In this document: one piece after another, positions 9,650 through 18,084 of the stretch
How the letters are laid out: each line of letters opens with the position of its first letter
How positions within the stretch are numbered: the stretch's first letter is position 1
Origin: Bacteroidota bacterium
GTDB taxonomy: Bacteria > Bacteroidota > Bacteroidia > AKYH767-A > OLB10
DNA: 40,712 nucleotides
Reading direction: 5' to 3'
NCBI GenBank assembly: GCA_947447155.1
Contig: CANFIN010000013.1
Coordinates: 1-40,712, forward strand
Notes under the pieces: generated by a model
What the model saw: the letters and a program-made list of their open reading frames with translations, nothing else
Told to the model about the DNA's origin: nothing
Databases searched by the model: none
Position numbers and translations under genes: made by a program

Positions 9650-10735
9650 CTATACGAATTTATCGCCTCTTTTTAACTTGACATCATTAACAAACTGTCT
9701 AATTTGTTGCTCATCTGATTTTTTACAAACCAACAAAATAGAATCGGACTCCACAACAATATAATCATCGAGACCTTGCAATACAACTAATTTATCTTTT
9801 GGCACATTTACAATACAATTCTTAGTATCATAAGCCATGACATGCTTACCTACAATAGCATTATCATTTTCGTCATGCTTAATATGTTCGTATAAAGAGC
9901 CATAAGTACCGAGATCGCTCCATCCAAACTCGGCTCCCATTACATGTACATTTTTTGCTTTTTCCATCACGCCAAAATCGATAGAAATATTTGTTGCCTG
10001 ATGAAAGGCCTGATGAATAAACACTGCTTCATTTGCCGTATCGTAAGTGTTTTCTTCTGCTTCAAAAATTGAAAACATTTCAGGAAGATATGATTCAAAT
10101 GCTTTTAATATTGCATTTACATTCCAAAGAAAGATACCTGCGTTCCAAAGAAACTCTCCTGATTGCAAAAAGAATTTTGCCATTTCAAGATTAGGTTTTT
10201 CGGTGAAAGTTTTCACTTTAGAAATTTTATTTTCTGCTATTGATTTATCATCGATAAACTGAATATATCCATAGCCTGTATCTGGCCTGCTTGGTTGAAT
10301 ACCCAAAGTTAAAAGGACATCGTTTTCACATGTAAAATCTAAACCTTGTTTAATTGCACGAACAAAGGCCTCCTCTTTTAGAATCACATGATCGCTAGGT
10401 GCTACAACAATATTTGCGTTAGGATTACGCAATGCAATTTTTTTAGCAGCATACAAAATGCATGGCGCTGTATTCTTACGGAATGGCTCTGCTAAAATTT
10501 GATTTTCATTAATTTCTGGTAGTTGTTCTTTTACAAGATTTATATAATCAATATTTGTAACGATTATAATATTCTCTTTAGGACAAACATTTAAAAACCG
10601 TTTGAATGTTTGTTGCAATAATGACTTGCCCGTACCTAGAATATCCAAAAACTGCTTCGGGTGGGCATTACGACTCATAGGCCAAAATCTGCTACCTACG
10701 CCGCCTGCCATAATCACGCAATAATTATTTTCCAT
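9650..10735 (-). CDS. manC: Mannose-1-phosphate guanylyltransferase
   Basis: VIMAGGVGSRFWPMSRNAHPKQFLDILG, APSDHVI, FTEKPN, WNAGIFLW, FGWSDLGTYGSLYE. Confidence 0.9.
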   Translation of the reverse strand: MENNYCVIMAGGVGSRFWPMSRNAHPKQFLDILGTGKSLLQQTFKRFLNVCPKENIIIVTNIDYINLVKEQLPEINENQILAEPFRKNTAPCILYAAKKIALRNPNANIVVAPSDHVILKEEAFVRAIKQGLDFTCENDVLLTLGIQPSRPDTGYGYIQFIDDKSIAENKISKVKTFTEKPNLEMAKFFLQSGEFLWNAGIFLWNVNAILKAFESYLPEMFSIFEAEENTYDTANEAVFIHQAFHQATNISIDFGVMEKAKNVHVMGAEFGWSDLGTYGSLYEHIKHDENDNAIVGKHVMAYDTKNCIVNVPKDKLVVLQGLDDYIVVESDSILLVCKKSDEQQIRQFVNDVKLKRGDKFV

Positions 10736-10788
10736 ACTAAAAATTTAATTCGCGTATTACGCTAATTATTAAGTTAAGTTGTTATTAA

Positions 10789-12069
10789 CTACTTTAATGA
10801 TGATAATGCTTTATGCAAAGCTTCCATCATCACTGGAATATTTTCTTTTTTACAGGTTCCAACTGATAATCTATACCATGTTGACTCCTTTGCTGCACCA
10901 AACGCTGAGAATGGAACTACCGCCATCTTTGCTTCATTCAAAATAAAGTCTGTGATATCATCTGTTGTTGCCAAGACTTTGCCTTGTTGCGTTGATTTAC
11001 CTTTAATTTCAAATTGTATCGTAAGATAGATTGCAGCCATGGGCTCTATACAATTTACCCCTAAACTCTTCATGGATTGAAATCCTTTATAAAACGATTC
11101 TAATCGTTCATACACCTCTTTTTTAAAAAACTCGATATACTTATCAAATTCCTGATGGTTAGCCATAAAACGAGCGGATGCTACTTGCTCTGCTTTAGGC
11201 GACCATGCACCAATATGAGAAAGGATCGATTTCATTTTATCAATGATAGCTGCTGGTCCAAACGCCCAACCAACACGAATCCCTGTAGCTGCAATTGACT
11301 TAGACAATCCATCAACAAAAATAGTATACGGTCTTAATTCAGGGAATAGCGTAACTGGATCATAATGCTTATTTGAACCAAATGTTAATGCAGAATAAAT
11401 TTGATCATACATTACATACAATGGTTTTTCATTATCGCCCCTTGATTTATTTTCTTCGATTACCAATTTGCAGATTTCACTTAACTGCTCCTTAGACATT
11501 ACAGTTCCTGTTGGATTTTGTGGAGAGCAAAGCGCCAATAAGCAAGCGCCTTTAATATGCGGGCGAAGATCATCTGCCGTTGGCATAAAATTATTTTCCG
11601 GAAAAACTTCAACAGCTATACCATTTGCTTGCATTAAATGACAATAGTGATTATTATTCCAGCTAGGCACTGGATAAACCACTTTGTCACAAGGATCAAC
11701 AATAGTTGAATAAATACCATAGATTACCGGACGAGCACCTCCCGCAATTAATACTTCTTCAGGAGAATAATTTAAATTTTGAAAACGATTGATAAATGAG
11801 GAGACTTCTTTCCGTAAATCAAGCATCCCATTTGCAACAGGATAATTAGTGTGACCTTCGGTATAAGCCTTGATTATTTCATCTCGTAATAGTGCAGGTA
11901 TTGGAAAAATTGCCGGATCAAAATCTCCAATTGTAAGATTAGCAATTGGCTCTCCTTTTTTAATTAGCTCATTTACTTCATTTGCAAGCTTTATAATTTC
12001 AGAGCCAATTAAATGCTCTGCCATATTTGAAACCTTCATTTTTTGCTGTTGTAATATTTCTACTGACAT
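10789..12069 (-). CDS. PLP-dependent class I/II aminotransferase
   Basis: ANLTIGDFDPAIFPIPALL, SPQNPTGTVMSKEQL, DQIYSAL, VDGLSKSIAATGIRVGWAFGP (PLP-lysine motif). Confidence 0.88.
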   Translation of the reverse strand: MSVEILQQQKMKVSNMAEHLIGSEIIKLANEVNELIKKGEPIANLTIGDFDPAIFPIPALLRDEIIKAYTEGHTNYPVANGMLDLRKEVSSFINRFQNLNYSPEEVLIAGGARPVIYGIYSTIVDPCDKVVYPVPSWNNNHYCHLMQANGIAVEVFPENNFMPTADDLRPHIKGACLLALCSPQNPTGTVMSKEQLSEICKLVIEENKSRGDNEKPLYVMYDQIYSALTFGSNKHYDPVTLFPELRPYTIFVDGLSKSIAATGIRVGWAFGPAAIIDKMKSILSHIGAWSPKAEQVASARFMANHQEFDKYIEFFKKEVYERLESFYKGFQSMKSLGVNCIEPMAAIYLTIQFEIKGKSTQQGKVLATTDDITDFILNEAKMAVVPFSAFGAAKESTWYRLSVGTCKKENIPVMMEALHKALSSLK

Positions 12070-12264
12070 AGACTATATTGATAGTATGCAAACCTACATA
12101 TAATTTAAAATTAACTGAACAGAAAACATAAAATATTGTATTTCCGTTTACATCACAATAAAAGTAGTGACTTTTAATATTAAATTGCCTTTATCAATCA
12201 ATTTGTTAATTAAAATCAACGTTTAAAAACTATAAATTTTACATTATTCAATATCTTAGCACCT

Positions 12265-13380
12265 ATGTTTTCAAGAAAGATATTTTTAATTATCAGTTAT
12301 TTATTTTTTAGTAGTACAATATTCGCAGCTAAAGTCAGAATAGAGGGATTACAAACTGTTTCATTAAGTGTTACCGAATTAAACAATCAATATGAACGAG
12401 GTGTTAAATTTTGGGAAACTGGAGATGGCAGGAGTGCTTTTTTAGCGTTAGATAGCTTAAGGAAAATTGAATTGACAGGCGAGAATGCTATGATTAAAAG
12501 TAAAGGCATGATTTATCTTGCAAAGTGTTTTTACTCTCAAAAAAACTTCAGTTACGCTATTAATTATTCTACGCTCGCACTTGATTTTGGGAAAGATAGT
12601 TTACTTGTTGACCAACGCGCTAGTCTTTATGAAATGCTAATAACAAGTTTTCATGAGACGCACAACAATGTTCAAGAACTATTTTATTTCCAATTAAAAA
12701 AATCTTTAAACGATAGCATTGAATATTTAAAAATGCAACTTCAAGTTGATTCTTTGAAAAAAGAACTAGAAGTACAAAGAAAAATAATACCTACTGAAAA
12801 TACTGACTCCTCTGAAGATACTGCATCATTGTTTTACAAGGCATTTTGCAGCTTAACACCGCAAACCATAATCTATACTTTAATTGGATTTTTCACTTTT
12901 GTAATAGCTCTGTTTTTAGCTTTTAAAAAAAACAAAAACAAGCCAAAGAATAAAACATTATCGACTACTGAAACTCCAAAAATTGATACTAACGAAAATA
13001 AAAATGCGAACGCGCTTATTGAAAAAATCGCCAAAGTTGAACTAGTTTTTATTCGTGCAGATGTATTAGGGGAATATGGCAATAAGAAAACGGTTGTAAA
13101 AATTATTAATGATTACAATACACAGTTGCCATTAATAATAAAAAATTTAGACGAGGCTATAACATCAAATGATAATGAACCAATCATTACTGCATTATCT
13201 TATTTAAAGCCTTACTTAACTGCATTCGGAATGTCGGCCACCTTGGCCATGCTAAACGAAGTAGAGACTGAAGCAGCAACAGAAAAAACCACTAGACTAT
13301 TATCCAGAGTTTTTCAGATCCGAAATCATATTCGACGTGCGCACGATGAAACGATTGCGTTGATTGAGGTATTAGGCTAG
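12265..13380 (+). CDS. Signal-peptide protein with TPR-like periplasmic region, one TM helix and cytoplasmic HPt-like domain without the phospho-histidine
   Basis: N-terminal signal peptide, coiled coil (YLKMQLQVDSLKKELEVQRK), TM (TIIYTLIGFFTFVIALFLAF), C-terminal helical domain DVLGEYGNKKTVVKIINDYNTQLPLIIKNLDEAI...ALSYLKPYLTAFGMSATLAMLNEVE. Confidence 0.65.
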   Translation: MFSRKIFLIISYLFFSSTIFAAKVRIEGLQTVSLSVTELNNQYERGVKFWETGDGRSAFLALDSLRKIELTGENAMIKSKGMIYLAKCFYSQKNFSYAINYSTLALDFGKDSLLVDQRASLYEMLITSFHETHNNVQELFYFQLKKSLNDSIEYLKMQLQVDSLKKELEVQRKIIPTENTDSSEDTASLFYKAFCSLTPQTIIYTLIGFFTFVIALFLAFKKNKNKPKNKTLSTTETPKIDTNENKNANALIEKIAKVELVFIRADVLGEYGNKKTVVKIINDYNTQLPLIIKNLDEAITSNDNEPIITALSYLKPYLTAFGMSATLAMLNEVETEAATEKTTRLLSRVFQIRNHIRRAHDETIALIEVLG

Positions 13381-13419
13381 TTTACTTCGATCCCGAAGCC
13401 TCGGGACGCTCAGCAAACT
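13379..13419. repeat. Imperfect palindromic intergenic element with internal TCCCGA-agcc-TCGGGA hairpin
   Basis: Arms AGTTTACT (13379-13386) and AGCAAACT (13412-13419), one mismatch. Shares the 'CGCTCAGCAA' segment with the elements to its right. Confidence 0.6.
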
Positions 13420-13480
13420 ACTTTATCGGCTGCGCTCAGCAAACTAATTATCTGAAGTGATTATTAAAAGAAATTTGACT

Positions 13481-13508
13481 AGGTTGCTTCGGCTACGCTC
13501 AGCAACCT
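13481..13508. repeat. Palindromic intergenic element AGGTTGCT-TCGGCTACGCTC-AGCAACCT
   Basis: 8-bp perfect stem. The loop is the near-exact reverse complement of the loop in the next element. Confidence 0.8.
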
Positions 13509-13542
13509 AATTTATCCAATTAAATTAAAACGAACTTGACTA

Positions 13543-13568
13543 GGTTACTGAGCGTAGCTGAAGTAACC
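13543..13568. repeat. Palindromic intergenic element GGTTACT-GAGCGTAGCTGA-AGTAACC, core inverted relative to the previous copy
   Basis: 7-bp perfect stem. Preceded by the same TTGACTA as the copy at 13481. Confidence 0.8.
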
Positions 13569-13575
13569 GTGATGA

Positions 13576-14916
13576 CTAATTTAAGGCAGACAAAATTTTA
13601 TTTTCAACCGCTTCGCTATTCCAGATTTGCTCGATATTATCCATTGCCATTACTGACTGCATAATTGATTCTTGCTTGGTTCCAATTCTTAATGCTTCAC
13701 TATAGCGTATTTGTGGGCTATAAGTAACCATCGTGTAAAGAGGGATCCATTTATCAGGATGTTTTTCATTAAACCATGCTTCAATTTTTTTCTGCAATAG
13801 GAAAGCAGGATTACCTACTCTATCGCGCATCTCAATAAAGTTGGCTAATGCTAATTCAGCAATTGCATCTGCATCTGGCTTTCTTAAATTTTGAAACTCC
13901 TCAAAAATAGCATCCCAATTTTCTCCGTGCATTTCCATTAATTCATTCAGCACAACACAATCTTCAAATCCGCAATTCATCCCTTGTCCGTAGAAAGGCA
14001 CAATTGCATGCGCAGCATCTCCCAACATAAGAACTTTATCCTGATAACGCCAAGGGAAACAACGAACAGTTACTAATGATGAAGATGGATTATTAAAGAA
14101 ATCTTGTTTAAGTGTGGGAACCAGGGGAATCAAATCAGCAAAATTATCTTCGAAGAACTTCATCATTTTTTCTTCGGTGTCAATTGCTTTAAATGACTCC
14201 TGACCATTCATAGGATAGAACAAGGTACACGTAAAGCTCTTATCCATATTAGGCAATGCAATTATCATAAACGAATTGCGTGGCCAGATATGCAACGCAC
14301 TTGGATCCATAGCAAACTCTCCATCAGCAGTTGGAGGAATAGTTAATTCCTTATAGCCATGCTCCAGATATGTTTGTGAATAATTAAACATATCCGTTGT
14401 TAACTGAAACTGTAAACGGCCTGATGAATATGCACCATCGGTAGAAAATATACGATTTGGATGCACTTCTACAATTTCGTTTGTTTCTGTGTTTTCAAAC
14501 TTTGCAGAACATGATTTTAAATTGACGTCCAAACAACGATGATTAAAAATAATTTTTACTCCATGCTCTTCGGCTAAATCCATCAAAACACAATTTAATC
14601 CACCACGCGAAACGGAATTGATTACCTGTCCATCTTTACCATATGCTTGATAAGTCAGTTCTCCTTTAACACTATGCATCATACGACCCGCCATTGGAAT
14701 TGCAACTTTTTTTATTTCATCAACAATTCCTACACCCGCTAATCCTCTCCAACCTCTATCGCTTAGTGCAAGATTAATCGAACGACCGGCACTGATTCTG
14801 TTTTTTCTTAGATCGGGACGACGTTCATAAACAGTAACATTATATCCACGTTTTGCTAAATAGATACTTAACAATGAACCAACAAGACCTGAACCGATAA
14901 CAGTAAAATTTTTCAT
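13576..14916 (-). CDS. kmo: Kynurenine 3-monooxygenase
   Basis: FTVIGSGLVGSLLSIYLAKRGYNVTVYERRPDLRK, GRSINLALSDRGWRGL, MLGDAAHAIVPFYGQGMNCGFEDC. Likely start ATG at 14916 (MKNFTVIG), not 14952. Confidence 0.9.
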   Translation of the reverse strand: MKNFTVIGSGLVGSLLSIYLAKRGYNVTVYERRPDLRKNRISAGRSINLALSDRGWRGLAGVGIVDEIKKVAIPMAGRMMHSVKGELTYQAYGKDGQVINSVSRGGLNCVLMDLAEEHGVKIIFNHRCLDVNLKSCSAKFENTETNEIVEVHPNRIFSTDGAYSSGRLQFQLTTDMFNYSQTYLEHGYKELTIPPTADGEFAMDPSALHIWPRNSFMIIALPNMDKSFTCTLFYPMNGQESFKAIDTEEKMMKFFEDNFADLIPLVPTLKQDFFNNPSSSLVTVRCFPWRYQDKVLMLGDAAHAIVPFYGQGMNCGFEDCVVLNELMEMHGENWDAIFEEFQNLRKPDADAIAELALANFIEMRDRVGNPAFLLQKKIEAWFNEKHPDKWIPLYTMVTYSPQIRYSEALRIGTKQESIMQSVMAMDNIEQIWNSEAVENKILSALN

Positions 14917-14986
14917 GATAGAAATATGATTTTCAAGCGCCAAATTAAACAAAACAGCTGTATTTATTTATTTAAATTTGCAGTAT

Positions 14987-16219
14987 ATGAATAAGATCAA
15001 AATGAGAAAAATATTATTACTTGTAATTACTCTTTTTACACTTGTTAAATCTGTCGATGCACAAATAAAAATTCTATTTGATGCGAGCAAGGCAGAAGCT
15101 GCCGGAAATGCAGATTGGGTAATAGATGCAGACTTAAATAATATTGGTTTTTTTAATGGGCCAGCACAAATTGGTGGCACAGAATCAAATGCTCAAAGAT
15201 TTCCAACGCCTTTGCAATCCACCATTACTAGCACATCGACTGAAAATACCTGGATGGGTGGAATTTCTGCATGGGGAATTGATTGTGTGAAGAAAGGATA
15301 TACGGTGGAGAGCTTACCTTATAATGGTCAAATTACATACGGTCAAAGTAGCAATGCACAAGACTTATCAAATTATAAAGTGTATATAGTTTGTGAGCCC
15401 AATATTTTATTTACCACTGCTCAAAAAACTGCAATGATGCAGTTCGTACAAAACGGTGGTGGTTTATTTATGATATGTGATCATGCTAATAGTGATCGTA
15501 ACGGAGATAATTATGATTCGCAAATGATATGGAACGATTTTATTTTAAACAATCCCGTACAAAATAATGCGTTCGGATTTAAATTCGATTCGGTTGATGT
15601 ATCACAGATAAGCACCAATATAGCTGCATTAGCAACAGATACATTATTACATGGACCATTTGGCAATGTAACATCGCTTGAATTTAATGGAGGAACTACA
15701 ATGACACTTACACCAGCTGCTAATGCAAATGTTAAAGGTATTATTTATAAAAATGGAAGCAACAACAATGGCAATACTAACGTGATGATGTTATGTTCGA
15801 GATATGGCTTAGGCAAAATAGCTGCTTTGGGTGATAGCTCTCCAGCTGATGATGGTACCGGTGACCCTAACGATGTGCTGTATGATGGTTATATTACAGG
15901 GGCGAATGGGAATCATAAAAAACTAATTATGAACACTACATTCTGGCTAGTAAACAATTTGGTGACTAGCATTGAAAACAACCAACCTAGTAGCTTTAAT
16001 ATTTTCCCGAATCCATTTTCTGATGAACTAACTATTTCGCTAGCTGAAAATAAAAATTCAGCATTTGAAATAATAAATTTATCCGGTCAAGTTGTTTATG
16101 GATTTACTGTAGGAGAAAAATTTTCAGCAACAATTGATTTAAGTTTTTTAACGCCCGGAATGTATATCCTTCAGAATAAAGAAAGCAAAGGTGATTGTCA
16201 GAAAATAATAAAGTTCTGA
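14987..16219 (+). CDS. Secreted protein with a GATase-like alpha/beta domain and C-terminal type A T9SS sorting domain
   Basis: Signal peptide (MRKILLLVITLFTLVKSVDAQ); ILFDASKAEAAGNADWVIDADL...VYIVCEPNILFT...QNGGGLFMICDHAN; C-term SFNIFPNPFSDELTISL...SGQVVYGF...LTPGMYILQ. An alternative start is ATG 15002. Confidence 0.7.
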   Translation: MNKIKMRKILLLVITLFTLVKSVDAQIKILFDASKAEAAGNADWVIDADLNNIGFFNGPAQIGGTESNAQRFPTPLQSTITSTSTENTWMGGISAWGIDCVKKGYTVESLPYNGQITYGQSSNAQDLSNYKVYIVCEPNILFTTAQKTAMMQFVQNGGGLFMICDHANSDRNGDNYDSQMIWNDFILNNPVQNNAFGFKFDSVDVSQISTNIAALATDTLLHGPFGNVTSLEFNGGTTMTLTPAANANVKGIIYKNGSNNNGNTNVMMLCSRYGLGKIAALGDSSPADDGTGDPNDVLYDGYITGANGNHKKLIMNTTFWLVNNLVTSIENNQPSSFNIFPNPFSDELTISLAENKNSAFEIINLSGQVVYGFTVGEKFSATIDLSFLTPGMYILQNKESKGDCQKIIKF

Positions 16220-16420
16220 TTAACTCTATTCTAATAATAGAATAAGGTGTCAGTTAAAATCATTTCTACAATTTTATCTAGGCGCAATTCCTTTTCATGC
16301 TTTTGAAAGCAATGAATCTGCTAACATTTCCATTGAATTTAGTGCTTGGCAATTATGATAATCCTCATTAATTGATTTGTCATAATTTATTTGACTACAT
16401 TTAACAATTGTAAATTTGTT

Positions 16421-18034
16421 ATGAAAAAAATATTCATACTACTTTTTGTTACTTTTTATTTAAATACCAACGCACAGTACGTATCAATTCCCGATGCAAA
16501 TTTTGCAGCATACCTCCAGGGAATAATACCAGCAGCAATGAATGGCAATCAATTAGACACTTCTAGTACACTTGTTACAACAATTACTCATTCAATAAAT
16601 GTTAACAGCCTAAATATTTCGAATTTATATGGGGTTGAGTTTTTTAAAACTCTTACCTATATAGATTGTAGCATGAATCCTCCCTTAACAAGTCTTCCAA
16701 CTTTACCCAATACGCTAAAATATTTATTTTGTGTGGGAAATTTTAATCTATCAACTCTTCCAATTTTACCCAATTCAATAACCTATATTAATTGCTCTCA
16801 TAGCTCCCTAACAACTCTTCCTCCATTACCGAACTCACTCGACACTTTAAATTGCATGGCAAACCAATTAACAAGTTTACCAGCATTGCCAAATTCACTC
16901 ATCTATTTACACTGTGGAGATAACTCAATAAGTTCATTACCAACTTTACCTAATGACCTTACTTACTTGGACTGCTCTTTTTGTAGCTTAACTTCAATTC
17001 CACCGCTACCCAACGTATTACGATATTTAAATTGCTATACAAACAACATCAGTTGCTTCCCTCATTTCCCTAATTCGATAAACTATTTACTTTTAGATGG
17101 CAACTCCTATAATTGCTTGCCAAACTATATTTCTGCTATGAGTGTTGCTAATTTAGCAACTCCTCTATGTGGGCCTAGCAATACACATGGCTGTCCAATA
17201 TCAGCTCCAGAAATTTGTGTTGTTACAACAGACAGTATATCTGCCTTTAATTATAATATTATACAATGGGATAATACAATTTATCCGAATGTTGATAGCT
17301 TTTTAGTTTATCGCTTTGATGCTATTTCTTCTTCTTATTTACAAATTGGTTCTTTAAATGCTTCGTCAAATGAGTTTATTGATACAGCATTTAGCATTGG
17401 CGGTCCAAACGGTGGAAATCCTCAATATGCGAGTTGGAAATATAAATTAGCTATTAGAGATATCTCAGGCAACATTGGACAACAAAGTTATTATCACCAA
17501 ACAATGTTTGTTCAAGAAAGTGGTGCAAATTTTTCTTGGAACCCATACACAATAGAATCAGGACAAGGACAAATAAATCCGGTAACAGGATATTTATTTT
17601 TACGAGATGACAATAATAGCGGCAATTGGCATACTCTGGTAACTATCTCAAGCAATTCAACAACAGATCCAAATTATTCAAATTATCCAAATGGAAATTG
17701 GAGAATAGATGCATTAGGTTTTAATTGTACATCTAACCTAAAAAAATCTCGAAGCAATACAACCAAGCAAGTTCCCACTTCTACATCTTCAAATAATTAC
17801 AAGCAAATAAATATCTACCCAAACCCAACAAACGACCAATTCTTGATTGATGCAAATACTACAGAAAAAATAAATGTAGATTTATATGACATAAATGGAG
17901 GACACATTTTCAGGAAAAGCGTGAATGACAAATCAGGAATTGACGTATCGAGTTTAAATGGAGGCGTATATACAGCGAGAATTAAAACTTTAGACCAGAT
18001 TATTAGTAAAAAGCTAGTTATCATTCGAAGATAA
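16421..18034 (+). CDS. Secreted leucine-rich-repeat protein with Fn3-like region and T9SS sorting domain
   Basis: Signal peptide MKKIFILLFVTFYLNTNAQ; tandem ~20-aa LxxLPxLPNxLxYLxCxxNx repeats; C-term INIYPNPTNDQFLIDANTTEKINVDLYDINGGHIF...LNGGVYTARIKT...KKLVIIRR. Confidence 0.85.
   Translation: MKKIFILLFVTFYLNTNAQYVSIPDANFAAYLQGIIPAAMNGNQLDTSSTLVTTITHSINVNSLNISNLYGVEFFKTLTYIDCSMNPPLTSLPTLPNTLKYLFCVGNFNLSTLPILPNSITYINCSHSSLTTLPPLPNSLDTLNCMANQLTSLPALPNSLIYLHCGDNSISSLPTLPNDLTYLDCSFCSLTSIPPLPNVLRYLNCYTNNISCFPHFPNSINYLLLDGNSYNCLPNYISAMSVANLATPLCGPSNTHGCPISAPEICVVTTDSISAFNYNIIQWDNTIYPNVDSFLVYRFDAISSSYLQIGSLNASSNEFIDTAFSIGGPNGGNPQYASWKYKLAIRDISGNIGQQSYYHQTMFVQESGANFSWNPYTIESGQGQINPVTGYLFLRDDNNSGNWHTLVTISSNSTTDPNYSNYPNGNWRIDALGFNCTSNLKKSRSNTTKQVPTSTSSNNYKQINIYPNPTNDQFLIDANTTEKINVDLYDINGGHIFRKSVNDKSGIDVSSLNGGVYTARIKTLDQIISKKLVIIRR
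16685..17106 (+). repeat. Seven tandem LRR-coding units of about 60 bp (20 aa)
   Basis: LTSLPTLPNTLKYLFCVGNFN / LSTLPILPNSITYINCSHSS / LTTLPPLPNSLDTLNCMANQ / LTSLPALPNSLIYLHCGDNS / ISSLPTLPNDLTYLDCSFCS / LTSIPPLPNVLRYLNCYTNN / ISCFPHFPNSINYLLLDGNS. Confidence 0.85.
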
Positions 18035-18084
18035 AGGTGATTGGCGGAAAATAATAAAAATATAAATCTACTGTTGAATTATTA

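Noticed and set aside
10789-12069. Aminotransferase considered as kynurenine aminotransferase because kmo/kynU are nearby
   Set aside because: Substrate specificity cannot be inferred from sequence reading alone. The gene is separated from kmo by an opposite-strand gene and repeat elements.
16685-17106. Regular ~60-bp periodicity considered as a CRISPR-like array
   Set aside because: The periodicity is explained by in-frame LRR coding units. The nucleotide repeats are divergent and there are no unique spacers. No CRISPR array was seen in the window.
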